This document shows positions 1 to 6,715 of a DNA stretch of 7,370 bases, in pieces. The position numbers were made by a program, and so were the translations under genes. Origin of the DNA: an uncultured Eubacteriales bacterium (GTDB taxonomy: Bacteria; Bacillota; Clostridia; Oscillospirales; Acutalibacteraceae); assembly GCA_900319255.1 (NCBI GenBank), contig ONNU01000151.1, positions 1 to 7,370 on the forward strand, read 5' to 3'. The notes under the pieces were generated by a model. It was given only the letters and a program-made list of their open reading frames with translations. It was not told the DNA's origin and made no database searches. Position 1 is the first letter of the stretch. Each line of letters opens with the position of its first letter.

Positions 1-11
1 AGCCTCTTATC

Positions 12-55
12 AAGCCTCCCCTTTAGGGGAGGTGCCCCGCAGGGGCGGAGGGGTT
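12..55. repeat. GC-rich double-hairpin intergenic repeat
   Basis: Two perfect stems sit side by side. CCTCCCC (15-21) pairs with GGGGAGG (26-32) across a TTTA loop, and GCCCC (34-38) pairs with GGGGC (42-46) across GCA. The outer ends, AAGCC at 12-16 and GGGGTT at 50-55, give a further imperfect closure. Composition is far richer in GC than the AT-rich bases around it, which suggests an inserted palindromic unit. Similar GC-rich palindromes are, from general knowledge, dispersed between genes in many gut Clostridia, but copy number cannot be judged here. It lies about 70 bases after the prmC stop and could end transcription or stabilise the transcript, but neither strand shows a T-run directly after the stems, so it is not called a terminator. 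Confidence 0.7.
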
Positions 56-84
56 AAACTCTATGACTTTTGGCACGGTCTGCT

Positions 85-105
85 TTCCAAATTCCAAATT
101 CGAAA
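85..105. repeat. Three tandem AT-rich heptamers
   Basis: TTCCAAA occurs twice in tandem (85-91, 92-98), followed by the variant TTCGAAA (99-105). The array lies directly after the prmC stop codon and beside the GC-rich palindrome. Together the two repeats fill the gene-free stretch 1-124, in which no coding frame was seen. It may be a short slippage-prone array or part of the same intergenic repeat unit. Confidence 0.5.
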
Positions 106-124
106 TTTTACTAATAACTAAAAC

Positions 125-982
125 CTACAACCGCCTGCCCGCCACGCAACGGTCAAGCCCGGCAATATCCTTTACCGTTCTTATATCGGAAACACCGTTT
201 GCACTCAGGAGCTGTGTGACCGCTGCCGCCTGATCTTCACCGATCTCAAGGGAAATTATCCCTCCCGGAGCAAGTCTGCTCAGCCAGTTTTCCGCTATGC
301 ATCGGTAGAAATCCAGTCCGTCCTCGCCGCCGTCAAGCGCCATCACCGGCTCAAAGCCTACCTCTTTCTGCAATGATGATATCTCATCCTTCCTGATATA
401 CGGCGGATTTGAGATCAGAGCATCGAATGTCATATCCCCGAAATCATCAGAGGATGTGAATATATCAGCCTTTATCGGAATAACTCTTCCCTCCATGCCG
501 TTAAGCGCGATATTCCTGCAAAGATGATTGAACGCCTGATCCGAAAGCTCCAACGCATTTACCCGGGCATCCGGATATTCCTTTGCAAGGGCAAGGGCAA
601 TGGCTCCGCTGCCGCTGCAAAGCTCAAGGATGCGCAGCTTTCTTCCGGGCTTTTTTCCAAGCGCCGAAATACATTCCCGCACGCATACCTCCGTATCATC
701 CCGGGGTATCAGCACCCCCTCGCCTACCGTCAGCGGCAGTCCCATAAATTCCCACTGCCCGAGAATATACTGTATCGGAAAGCCTGTGCAGCGTTTTTCA
801 ACAGCCGCTGTTATTTCACCAAGCTCAGCGCTGCCCACGGAAGTGTTTCTTTTTTCGATAAGGGATAATCTGTCAAGTCCTGCAAAATGCTCCAGCAGGA
901 TCCTTGCCTCCCCGTGGGGGTTTTCATTGCCGGCTGAGCGCAGTCTTTCCGCTGCCTGACTGAGCAGCTCTCCATATGTCAT
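125..982 (-). CDS. prmC: Peptide chain release factor N5-glutamine methyltransferase PrmC (HemK)
   Basis: This cytoplasmic SAM-dependent enzyme methylates the glutamine of the GGQ motif in release factors RF1 and RF2, which improves peptide release at stop codons. The 285-residue product has the normal family length. The N-terminal helical substrate-binding part (about 1-75) leads into PIQYILG (69-75) and LIPRDDTE (91-98). The SAM-binding motif I is ELCSGSG (120-126), and the signature NPPY that holds the target glutamine is at 192-195. A late EPVMALDGGEDGL stretch (211-223) is also typical. IPRDDTE differs from the usual IPRPDTE by one residue, with no clear consequence. The start ATG overlaps the yqhQ stop in ATGA (979-982), so translation is probably coupled. 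AGGA (987-990) lies four bases upstream. prfA, a frequent neighbour, is not within the 124 bases downstream. Confidence 0.96.
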   Translation of the reverse strand: MTYGELLSQAAERLRSAGNENPHGEARILLEHFAGLDRLSLIEKRNTSVGSAELGEITAAVEKRCTGFPIQYILGQWEFMGLPLTVGEGVLIPRDDTEVCVRECISALGKKPGRKLRILELCSGSGAIALALAKEYPDARVNALELSDQAFNHLCRNIALNGMEGRVIPIKADIFTSSDDFGDMTFDALISNPPYIRKDEISSLQKEVGFEPVMALDGGEDGLDFYRCIAENWLSRLAPGGIISLEIGEDQAAAVTQLLSANGVSDIRTVKDIAGLDRCVAGRRL

Positions 983-1956
983 GCTATCCTGTCCTCGCCG
1001 TTTTCGGGAATAACATCCTTCATCGCCTCAATAGCGACCTCGATCATTCTGTCGTCAGGCTCCTTTGTGGTGATATGCTGCATCCATACACCAGGAGCCG
1101 CTATTATTCTTGTTACTACATTGTCATGCCTTCCGCAGATCTTGATAAGCTCATAGCCTATTCCCACCGTCAGCGGAAGCAGACAGAATTTTACTATCGG
1201 TCTCAGCACCGGGTCATTTATCGGAATGAACAGACCGATAATGATACCCACGATCAGCATAAGCACAAGAAAGCTTGTACCGCAGCGGGGATGGAAACGG
1301 ATCTGCTTTCTGACGTTTTCAACGGTGAGATCAAGACCGTATTCATAGCAGAAAATAGTCTTATGCTCAGCGCCGTGATACTGGAAAACCCTTTTGACAT
1401 CCTTGTTGAGGGTGCAGAAGCACATATATATAAGGAAAAGAATGATCCTGATAATGCCCTCATATGCGGACTGCCAGAAGCGCTCCATGCCCAGTACAGG
1501 CTCCTTCATAAAGTTCAGAGCCTCTGATGAAAAGTTGAAAAGCCATGTGGGAAGAAAATAGAATAATGCTATACAGAAAAGCACAGCGATCACGGTGGAT
1601 ACCACCATTACAATATTGACGATCTTATCACCGAAGTGCTTTTCAAGCCACATATCCAGCTTTGACGGCTCTTCGTCTGTCTCCTCCTGACCGTCAAGCG
1701 CCTTGTCCGCAGATTTCATAAGTGCTCTTTCGCCTGTTACCAGCGAATCTATCATTCCCACAACGCCCCTTATCAGCGGCAGGCGCAGTATCTTATGCTT
1801 TTTTGCCCAGTCCAGAGGCTTTATATCCTCCAGCTCAATGCTGCCGTCGCTTTTTCTGACAGCGATGGTGCTTTTCTTCGGGCCTCTCATCATTATTCCC
1901 TCAATAAGCGCCTGACCGCCTATGGAGGTGATAAGCTTCGTTTTTTCCTTTTTCAT
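979..1956 (-). CDS. yqhQ: DUF1385 (YqhQ-like) membrane protein of unknown function
   Basis: This 325-residue protein is recognised as the DUF1385 family (Bacillus subtilis YqhQ), which has no firmly known activity. Family signatures are GGQALIEGIMMRG (13-25), YHGAEHKT (193-200), RFHPRCGTSF (220-229) and PGVWMQHITTKEPDD (288-302) near the C terminus. About four hydrophobic segments are visible (roughly 113-138, 165-183, 227-245, 253-272), so it is an integral membrane protein with a soluble N-terminal part. The conserved histidines, cysteine and acidic residues could form a metal or catalytic site, but that is inference. The ATG start follows AGGAAGG (1963-1969) by six bases. The gene overlaps prmC by four bases. 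In many Clostridia this pair lies near rpmE and prfA, from general knowledge; neither is next to it here. Confidence 0.9.
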   Translation of the reverse strand: MKKEKTKLITSIGGQALIEGIMMRGPKKSTIAVRKSDGSIELEDIKPLDWAKKHKILRLPLIRGVVGMIDSLVTGERALMKSADKALDGQEETDEEPSKLDMWLEKHFGDKIVNIVMVVSTVIAVLFCIALFYFLPTWLFNFSSEALNFMKEPVLGMERFWQSAYEGIIRIILFLIYMCFCTLNKDVKRVFQYHGAEHKTIFCYEYGLDLTVENVRKQIRFHPRCGTSFLVLMLIVGIIIGLFIPINDPVLRPIVKFCLLPLTVGIGYELIKICGRHDNVVTRIIAAPGVWMQHITTKEPDDRMIEVAIEAMKDVIPENGEDRIA

Positions 1957-2024
1957 ATATAACCTTCCTTTTTCCCTTTAGTTATACCTCTTACCTGAAT
2001 CCGTGAACCTGACATCTCTGTTAC

Positions 2025-2173
2025 GGGCGGATAAAGGAAATTCAATGTTCCGCTTTAATGCCTTTAGTCATGCTTTAGTAGTATTTCTGCTTTCGCGGGT
2101 CAAAAGGTGGAAACTACAAGGGGTGTCCCCCTTGAGTTTTCCCCCTTTTTGAATCCCCTTTCCTTATCCCCCC
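2025..2173. repeat. Possible non-coding mobile element: long imperfect palindrome within terminal inverted repeats
   Basis: The gene-free stretch 1957-2308 contains this structure. Its core CAAGGGG (2117-2123) pairs with CCCCTTG (2128-2134), and AAACT (2111-2115) pairs with AGTTT (2135-2139) around one bulged A. The pairing continues imperfectly outward, TCAAAAGG (2100-2107) with CCTTTTTGA (2144-2152), for about 60 bases in all. Further out, GGGCGGATAAAGGAAA (2025-2040) is an imperfect inverted copy of TTTCCTTATCCCCCC (2159-2173), with one mismatch and one one-base gap. No reading frame was recognised inside, so it resembles a MITE or REP-like unit. It lies after the kinase gene and before yqhQ, and its hairpin could also act as a transcription barrier. 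The rest of 1957-2308 shows only the yqhQ ribosome binding site and AT-rich sequence. Confidence 0.5.
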
Positions 2174-2308
2174 TCAGCAATCCGGACTTTAGCAGTTACA
2201 ATTTGGTATTTTTTCATTCAAGGGGATAAAGCTCAATCTGAAAATACACCTTTGCGGTGAATTCAATAATCTGAATAATGTACAAAAACACGCATTAATA
2301 CAGTAGTT

Positions 2309-3736
2309 TTATTCATCATCAGGCTGCTCTTCCTCGCTTTCGGGCTGCTCCTTTATGACAGGGATAGTTATTGTTACTGTCGTTCCCTTGCCCTCTGTGC
2401 TGTCGATATCAAGGGTTCCGCTGTGGAGCCGGATGATCTCGTCAGCTACCGCAAGTCCGATTCCGGAGCCTCTTACGGTCTGGTTAGCCTTATAGAATTT
2501 CTGCTTTACCTTCGGCAGATCCTCTGCGGAAATACCGCAGCCGTTATCCGCTACGGTGATGATAATATCATCCTCCACATGATCTGCATTGATATTGACA
2601 ACGCCGTCCGAGGATGAATATTTCAGCGCATTGTCAATTATATTCATAAACACCTGACGCAGACGGTTCCTGTCGCCCATGATGATAGGCAGCATTTCCG
2701 GCGCTTCATAGATGATATGCTTATTTTCACGGGTGGCTCTTTCCTTGAGCATATATATAGATTCATCCAGCTCTGCGATAAGATCCACCCTGTCCATGAT
2801 AAGAACCATGCGATCCTGCTGTATCCTTGAGAAGTCAAGCACCTCCTCAACGATGCCTCCGAGACGTTCGGTCTCCTTGATAATTATGCCGATGCCCTTT
2901 TCAAGGGTGCGCTTGTCCTGAAAGCCGTCAAGCTGCATGGTTTCAGCCCAGCCCTTGATGGCCGTCAGCGGTGTGCGCAGCTCATGGGATACTGAGGAGA
3001 TAAAGTCGTTTTTCATTTTGTCAGCCGTTCCCAGCTCTCCCGCCATGTAATTGATGGTATCGCACAAATCGCCTATTTCATCATCATAGAATTTGTCTAT
3101 CCGGGCGTTGAAATCTCCCTGAGCGATCTTTTTTGCGGTGGCACTTATCTCCCGGACAGGCCGGACAATGGAGCTGAGGAAGTAGGTGCTGGATATAAAG
3201 ATAAAGAACATTATAAGTATTCCCACAAGGCAGACCGCCGATATTGCAATGAATATCTTTCTGTCCGCCTCCTCCAGGGAAACAACATACCGTATCGCGC
3301 CCACCGGATTATTGCCGGTGTCGGTGATAACTCTTGTAAGCGCCATGACATTTTCACCGGAGCTGATCTCACCGTGCCAGTCGCCGCAGTGATCGGGACT
3401 GCTCAGCGCCCTGTCATAGTCGATCATAGCTTCTTCATTATCGGGGGAAAAGCCGGTGGAATTAATTACGGCGTTTCCATGTTCATCTATTACCATCAGC
3501 TCCATTTTTTCCTTGTCAGGAAAGCTCTCGACATATTCCTTTGCGGTATCAATGAAGCTGTTATTATAATCGCTGAAAATATTGACAAGCTCGCTGGCTC
3601 TGCCGTTGAGAGTCTGTCTTATTCCGCTGTAATAAAAATTCTGAACGATCAGCGCAAAGGCTATTATCAGAATACATAATATGATAAGTATAACAGCAAA
3701 GGTGTTCAGCACCCACCGTTTTGTAATTCCCTTCAA
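2309..3736 (-). CDS. Membrane sensor histidine kinase, PhoR/ResE-like
   Basis: This is a 475-residue transmembrane kinase that would autophosphorylate on histidine and pass phosphate to the adjacent regulator. It has a TM helix at about 11-32, an extracytoplasmic sensor region at about 33-160, a second TM helix at about 161-183, and HAMP at about 184-237. The HisKA box SVSHELRTPLTAIKGW (248-263 or so) holds the likely phospho-acceptor H251. The ATP-binding domain shows the N box NIIDNALKYSS (365-375), G1 DNGCGI (397-402) and G2 GSGIGL (423-428). All catalytic boxes look intact. The sensor region contains ELMVIDEHGNAV (79-90), which resembles Cache/PAS-like extracellular domains, so a small ligand is possible but unknown. 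The C terminus is a short acidic tail. The start is TTG: GGGAG (3743-3747) lies six bases upstream, and an in-frame TAG lies shortly before it with no ATG between. Confidence 0.95.
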   Translation of the reverse strand: MKGITKRWVLNTFAVILIILCILIIAFALIVQNFYYSGIRQTLNGRASELVNIFSDYNNSFIDTAKEYVESFPDKEKMELMVIDEHGNAVINSTGFSPDNEEAMIDYDRALSSPDHCGDWHGEISSGENVMALTRVITDTGNNPVGAIRYVVSLEEADRKIFIAISAVCLVGILIMFFIFISSTYFLSSIVRPVREISATAKKIAQGDFNARIDKFYDDEIGDLCDTINYMAGELGTADKMKNDFISSVSHELRTPLTAIKGWAETMQLDGFQDKRTLEKGIGIIIKETERLGGIVEEVLDFSRIQQDRMVLIMDRVDLIAELDESIYMLKERATRENKHIIYEAPEMLPIIMGDRNRLRQVFMNIIDNALKYSSSDGVVNINADHVEDDIIITVADNGCGISAEDLPKVKQKFYKANQTVRGSGIGLAVADEIIRLHSGTLDIDSTEGKGTTVTITIPVIKEQPESEEEQPDDE

Positions 3737-3742
3737 AACAAA

Positions 3743-3752
3743 CTCCCTTCCT
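3743..3752 (-). promoter_or_regulatory. Ribosome binding site fixing the TTG start of the histidine kinase
   Basis: On the minus strand AGGAAGGGAG is followed by six bases and then TTG (3734-3736). This supports the non-ATG start, because the first TM helix begins only about ten residues later and no ATG lies between the upstream in-frame stop and this codon. Confidence 0.75.
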
Positions 3753-3814
3753 GGCGGCTAACGGAAAACTGAAAAATAAATAACTAACCCTCTCAGTCAG
3801 CCTCACAGCCAGAT

Positions 3815-3834
3815 AAACTAATCACTTAAACTAA
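3815..3834. repeat. Heptamer direct repeat between regulator and kinase genes
   Basis: AAACTAA occurs at 3815-3821 and again at 3828-3834, a 13-base period. It lies within the 102-base gap (3737-3838) between the response regulator stop and the kinase ribosome binding site. OmpR-family regulators often bind direct heptamer repeats, though usually at 10-11-base spacing. In such AT-rich sequence chance is a real alternative. Confidence 0.25.
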
Positions 3835-3838
3835 ATAC

Positions 3839-4540
3839 TCACGCTTCCCATTTATAGCCGAGACCCCAGACGGTGACTATGTATTTTGGGGATGAGGGAT
3901 TATCCTCCACCTTCATTCTGAGACGGCGGATATTAACATCCACGATCTTTTCCTCGCCTACATACTGCTCGCCCCATACATATTTGAGTATTGCGCTTCT
4001 GTCCAGAGCTGTGCCGGGGTTTGAGAAGAAATATTCCATGATCTGGAATTCCACCTGGGTAAGCTCGATAAGCCTGCCGTTTTTCTTGAGGGAGTGATTT
4101 TTAAGGTTCAGTGCAAAGTCACCGGATTTGATCTCCTCCTTGAAATTATTCTCGCTTCTCATCTCGGAGATGGCTATTCTGCGGTAAAGAGCGTCTACTC
4201 TTGCGACCAGCTCCATGGGTGAAAAGGGCTTTGTCACATAGTCGTCTGCGCCGTGCATAAGTCCGGTAACCTTGTCCATTTCCTGTGTCTTTGCGGTGAG
4301 CATTATTACACCAAGCTCGCCGTTGCGCTTGCGCAGCTCCTTGCATACGGTCAGTCCGTCCATTTCCGGCATCATGATATCAAGTACGGCTATATCAAAA
4401 TCACCGTTGGCTTCGTCATATTTTCTCAGAGCAACTGCGCCGTTTTCAGCCTCCGTTACATTATAGCCCGCTCTTTCAAGATTGATGACAACAAAGTCAC
4501 GGATCGCGGTCTCGTCCTCTGCTACAAGTATATTTTTCAT
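3839..4540 (-). CDS. OmpR/PhoB-family response regulator
   Basis: This DNA-binding transcription regulator is the likely partner of the kinase encoded downstream. Numbered from the reading frame's first ATG at 4549, the receiver domain (about 4-123) has the acidic pair E11-D12, phospho-acceptor D57 in AVLDIMMPEMDG, T85 and K107 in TKPF. The C-terminal winged-helix domain (about 140-235) includes LTQVEFQIMEYF and the DVNIRRLRMKVE recognition helix, and ends in the usual GLGYKWEA. The annotated start is the second ATG (4538-4540), giving 233 residues. AAAGGA (4549-4554) lies eight bases before it, while it touches the first ATG and so could not serve it. The gene follows the lipoprotein gene after 58 bases and precedes the kinase gene by 102 bases, which fits co-transcription. 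Its target genes are unknown. Confidence 0.95.
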   Translation of the reverse strand: MKNILVAEDETAIRDFVVINLERAGYNVTEAENGAVALRKYDEANGDFDIAVLDIMMPEMDGLTVCKELRKRNGELGVIMLTAKTQEMDKVTGLMHGADDYVTKPFSPMELVARVDALYRRIAISEMRSENNFKEEIKSGDFALNLKNHSLKKNGRLIELTQVEFQIMEYFFSNPGTALDRSAILKYVWGEQYVGEEKIVDVNIRRLRMKVEDNPSSPKYIVTVWGLGYKWEA

Positions 4541-4548
4541 TCTGGTCA

Positions 4549-4555
4549 TCCTTTC
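4549..4555 (-). promoter_or_regulatory. Ribosome binding site deciding the response regulator start
   Basis: GAAAGGA on the minus strand overlaps the first ATG (4547-4549) and ends eight bases before the second ATG (4538-4540). Only the second spacing is workable, so the protein should begin MKNILVAEDE, as is usual for the family. Confidence 0.7.
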
Positions 4556-4598
4556 TTTATGTTTACGGCTGGCTCTGCGCCCCTGCCGTGATAGATCC

Positions 4599-5954
4599 TC
4601 ATATAAGCTTTACGTTCCGCTCAAGTTCAGCCTTTGAAATATTCAGCGTTTCGATAGCCTGGGTTATGAAAATGCGTCCTGCGATTATATATTCACGTCC
4701 GCCGTTATTGACGCTGTGGAGCATGATATAATCGGTCTGATCCATCTTGTCCCATTCGGAACGGCTGAAACGGTGTATTTCAAGCAGCTTGTCACCCAGC
4801 GAGGAAGTTTTGCTGCTCCAGATGTAAAAGGTCAGCAGACGCTCTTCACTGTCGGACAGTGCTGTGACATCCGTTCCCCATCTTTCGGGCATTACAAAAT
4901 AATAGCCGTCATTGTAATTGAATATGGTATTCATTTTCGCCGTCAGGGAGTCGTCCTTTGTATCTATCTGCTTCCATGAGGTGCATGAACAGATACAGCC
5001 AGCCTTGACATCCTTCGGCGCTGCCATATCACTTATGACAGGAACCTCGATTATACCGTCGCCGTTGATATCTCTTGCGGTAATGACCTCTTTCCGGAAG
5101 GTGACATTCTTTTTCTGTCCGCCGTCCGTTTCGGTTATCAGCGGATTCACAAGATTCCTGACGTTTTTGTCGTAATATATTACCTGTGTGGTATTCTGCT
5201 CAAGAGCGTTTTCTCCGTCTATGATAATGCCTGTTGTGGTCTTGTCTATCATTCCGCTGAAAACACTGTTGAAGGCGGTGACTTCATTGTCAAGCTCAAT
5301 GGCATATTTGCTGATGGGACGCTTGTCCTGCTCCGAATACTGCATCAGCGTTGCCGAGGAAGGAGCCTGATTGTTCCTCAGGGACAGAAGAACTATATCA
5401 TCCTTGTTGTCGCCGGTCAGATCGGTTATTACAAAATCTGTATACGGCTCCTCAAGCGGGGTCTCTCTCACCGTGTCGCTGTCAAGAGAATAGACCGAAA
5501 GGGTATTCACACCGGGATTATATCCCGTCCAGCCGATAAGAAATTCCCCTATGCCGTCGGAATTGATATCCTGATATACAATACGGTCAACGCCGGTTCC
5601 TGAATTGCTGCAGCTTCCCAGGGAACGCCACTGCTCGCCCTCATGCACCATGATGGTGACGTGCATTTTTGAATCATTTTCGGTCGAATAAAGCGCCGCC
5701 GCATATTCCATGCCGTCACTGGAATTGAAAATATTCACAGCAGAACGGTATTCTCCGTTCTGGGGATATTTCAGAGTATAGCTGCCGGCGGCTTCTTCGC
5801 TTATGATCTGCTGCATTGCCGCCTGATCGCCTGTTGCCCGGGGAGGCCGGAGCATAGCCTGATCCCCGAAGCCGATCTCACTGCAGCCCGTGAACATCAG
5901 CAGACAGCACATGCCGGCTGCCGCGCTTATTATTCTTTTTCTGATACTTTTCAA
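4599..5954 (-). CDS. Secreted lipoprotein with FG-GAP/VCBS-like calcium-loop repeats, function unknown
   Basis: This 451-residue product starts with a basic, hydrophobic signal peptide ending in the lipobox-like LMFTGC, so C24 should be lipidated and the protein anchored outside the membrane. Three Asp-rich loops are spread through it: DINSDGIGE (129-137), DLTGDNKDD (178-186) and DINGDGIIE (295-303). Each is followed by a hydrophobic beta-strand pattern, as in FG-GAP/VCBS repeats of beta-propellers that bind calcium. Close cysteines occur at CICSC (320-324). No enzyme motif was recognised. The start is TTG, overlapping the trmB stop in TTGA (5951-5954), with GAGGTG (5960-5965) five bases upstream. 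The two-component genes follow, so a role as sensory accessory or as a regulated envelope protein is plausible but inferred. The TTG start is supported by the signal peptide it creates. Confidence 0.85.
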   Translation of the reverse strand: MKSIRKRIISAAAGMCCLLMFTGCSEIGFGDQAMLRPPRATGDQAAMQQIISEEAAGSYTLKYPQNGEYRSAVNIFNSSDGMEYAAALYSTENDSKMHVTIMVHEGEQWRSLGSCSNSGTGVDRIVYQDINSDGIGEFLIGWTGYNPGVNTLSVYSLDSDTVRETPLEEPYTDFVITDLTGDNKDDIVLLSLRNNQAPSSATLMQYSEQDKRPISKYAIELDNEVTAFNSVFSGMIDKTTTGIIIDGENALEQNTTQVIYYDKNVRNLVNPLITETDGGQKKNVTFRKEVITARDINGDGIIEVPVISDMAAPKDVKAGCICSCTSWKQIDTKDDSLTAKMNTIFNYNDGYYFVMPERWGTDVTALSDSEERLLTFYIWSSKTSSLGDKLLEIHRFSRSEWDKMDQTDYIMLHSVNNGGREYIIAGRIFITQAIETLNISKAELERNVKLI

Positions 5955-6682
5955 GCTAACACCTCGTCTGCCGGAGACTTCTCCTTATCATCTGTATCAT
6001 CTGTATCATCATTCTTTTCCGGAAGCTCAGCCATAACGGCTGTCAGGAATTTTATCTTTATCCCTTCCTCCGAAAACATCTTTTCATGCTCTGTTTCAAT
6101 ATTATCGCTGCGTCCCTCTGAATGAAGATCCCTTGTCAGATATGTGATCTCAAAGCCGCATTCCCTGAAATATTCCAGACTTTCCTCAAAAAGCGGATCA
6201 TCATCGGTCTTGAACCATATCTCACCGCCGGGAACAAGGAACTGTCTGTACTGCATAAGCTGTCTCGGATGAGTTAGCCTGTGTTTTTTATGCTTGTTTC
6301 TCGGCCACGGATTGCAGAAATTTATATATATCCGCTCCGCCCTGTCCTTTTCATCCAGAATAAGGGAAATCTTTTCAATATTATAAGCCGTCAGCATAAG
6401 ATTGCTGATGCTCAGCCCTTTTTCCTCATATGCCCTTGCCACCTTGCGCCTTGCAAGTCCCAGCATCTTATACTCCAGGTCGATGGCAAGATAATTTATA
6501 TCCGTATTCCTTGTTGCAGCCTGAGCGATGAACCCGCCCTTTCCGCAGCCAAGCTCTATATGAAAGGGCTGCTTCTTTTCATAGCGGCTTTCCCAGCATC
6601 CCCGGAGCTTTTCAGGCTCTGTCACAAAATATTCACTTGCTTCCAGCTCCGGCTTAGCCCAGGGCTTATTTCTCATTCTCAT
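5951..6682 (-). CDS. trmB: tRNA (guanine-N7-)-methyltransferase TrmB
   Basis: This SAM-dependent enzyme forms 7-methylguanosine at position 46 of tRNA variable loops, in the cytoplasm. From the chosen start it has 243 residues. Family signatures are the opening MRMRNKPWAKPELE, the SAM motif IELGCGKGGF, the core NFCNPWPRNKHKKHRLTH, GGEIWFKTDDD, and the C-terminal TEHEKMFSEEG. The reading frame is open up to 6778, but that start has no ribosome binding site and lies at the predicted transcription start. ATG at 6680-6682 has AAAAGGG (6691-6697) eight bases upstream and matches the usual family N terminus; ATG at 6674-6676 is the alternative. After the normal end of the domain comes an acidic tail with a DDTDDTDD repeat. 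It overlaps the lipoprotein gene by four bases and heads the apparent operon. Confidence 0.95.
   Translation of the reverse strand: MRMRNKPWAKPELEASEYFVTEPEKLRGCWESRYEKKQPFHIELGCGKGGFIAQAATRNTDINYLAIDLEYKMLGLARRKVARAYEEKGLSISNLMLTAYNIEKISLILDEKDRAERIYINFCNPWPRNKHKKHRLTHPRQLMQYRQFLVPGGEIWFKTDDDPLFEESLEYFRECGFEITYLTRDLHSEGRSDNIETEHEKMFSEEGIKIKFLTAVMAELPEKNDDTDDTDDKEKSPADEVLA
5960..5965 (-). promoter_or_regulatory. Ribosome binding site for the TTG start of the lipoprotein
   Basis: GAGGTG lies within the last trmB codons, five bases before TTG (5952-5954). It explains how a non-ATG start overlapping the trmB stop can be used and implies coupling to trmB translation. Confidence 0.7.
5986..6010. 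repeat. In-frame 9-base tandem repeat in the trmB tail
   Basis: TATCATCTG is repeated twice, followed by TATCATC, with a period of nine bases. On the coding strand it encodes repeated Asp-Asp-Thr in the acidic C-terminal extension of TrmB. Because the period is a multiple of three, gain or loss of units keeps the frame, and also keeps the overlap with the downstream lipoprotein start. Confidence 0.8.
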
Positions 6683-6715
6683 CTTCTTATCCCTTTTCTT
6701 TCCTTCTGCGCCTCC

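Noticed and set aside
524..959. Plus-strand open frames opposite prmC
   Set aside because: They lie fully inside a well-supported gene on the other strand, lack family features, and have no convincing ribosome binding sites.
976..1527. 183-codon plus-strand frame opposite yqhQ
   Set aside because: It is long but is the antisense of a gene with clear family motifs, and its translation shows low-complexity, non-protein-like composition.
1981..2009. Promoter for yqhQ (TATAAC with TTCACG upstream on the minus strand)
   Set aside because: The spacer is only about 15 bases and both boxes are poor, so a promoter is expected here but not identified.
2111..2150. Palindrome plus T-run as a plus-strand intrinsic terminator
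   Set aside because: No plus-strand gene ends upstream, and the T-run belongs to the outer arm of the palindrome itself.
2247..2259. Hairpin CACC/GGTG followed by TATTTT on the minus strand, as terminator of the kinase operon
   Set aside because: Only four base pairs and an interrupted T-run; too weak to call.
4571..4590. GC-rich small hairpin between the lipoprotein and regulator genes
   Set aside because: Stems of three to four pairs with bulges and no T-run; it does not separate the operon.
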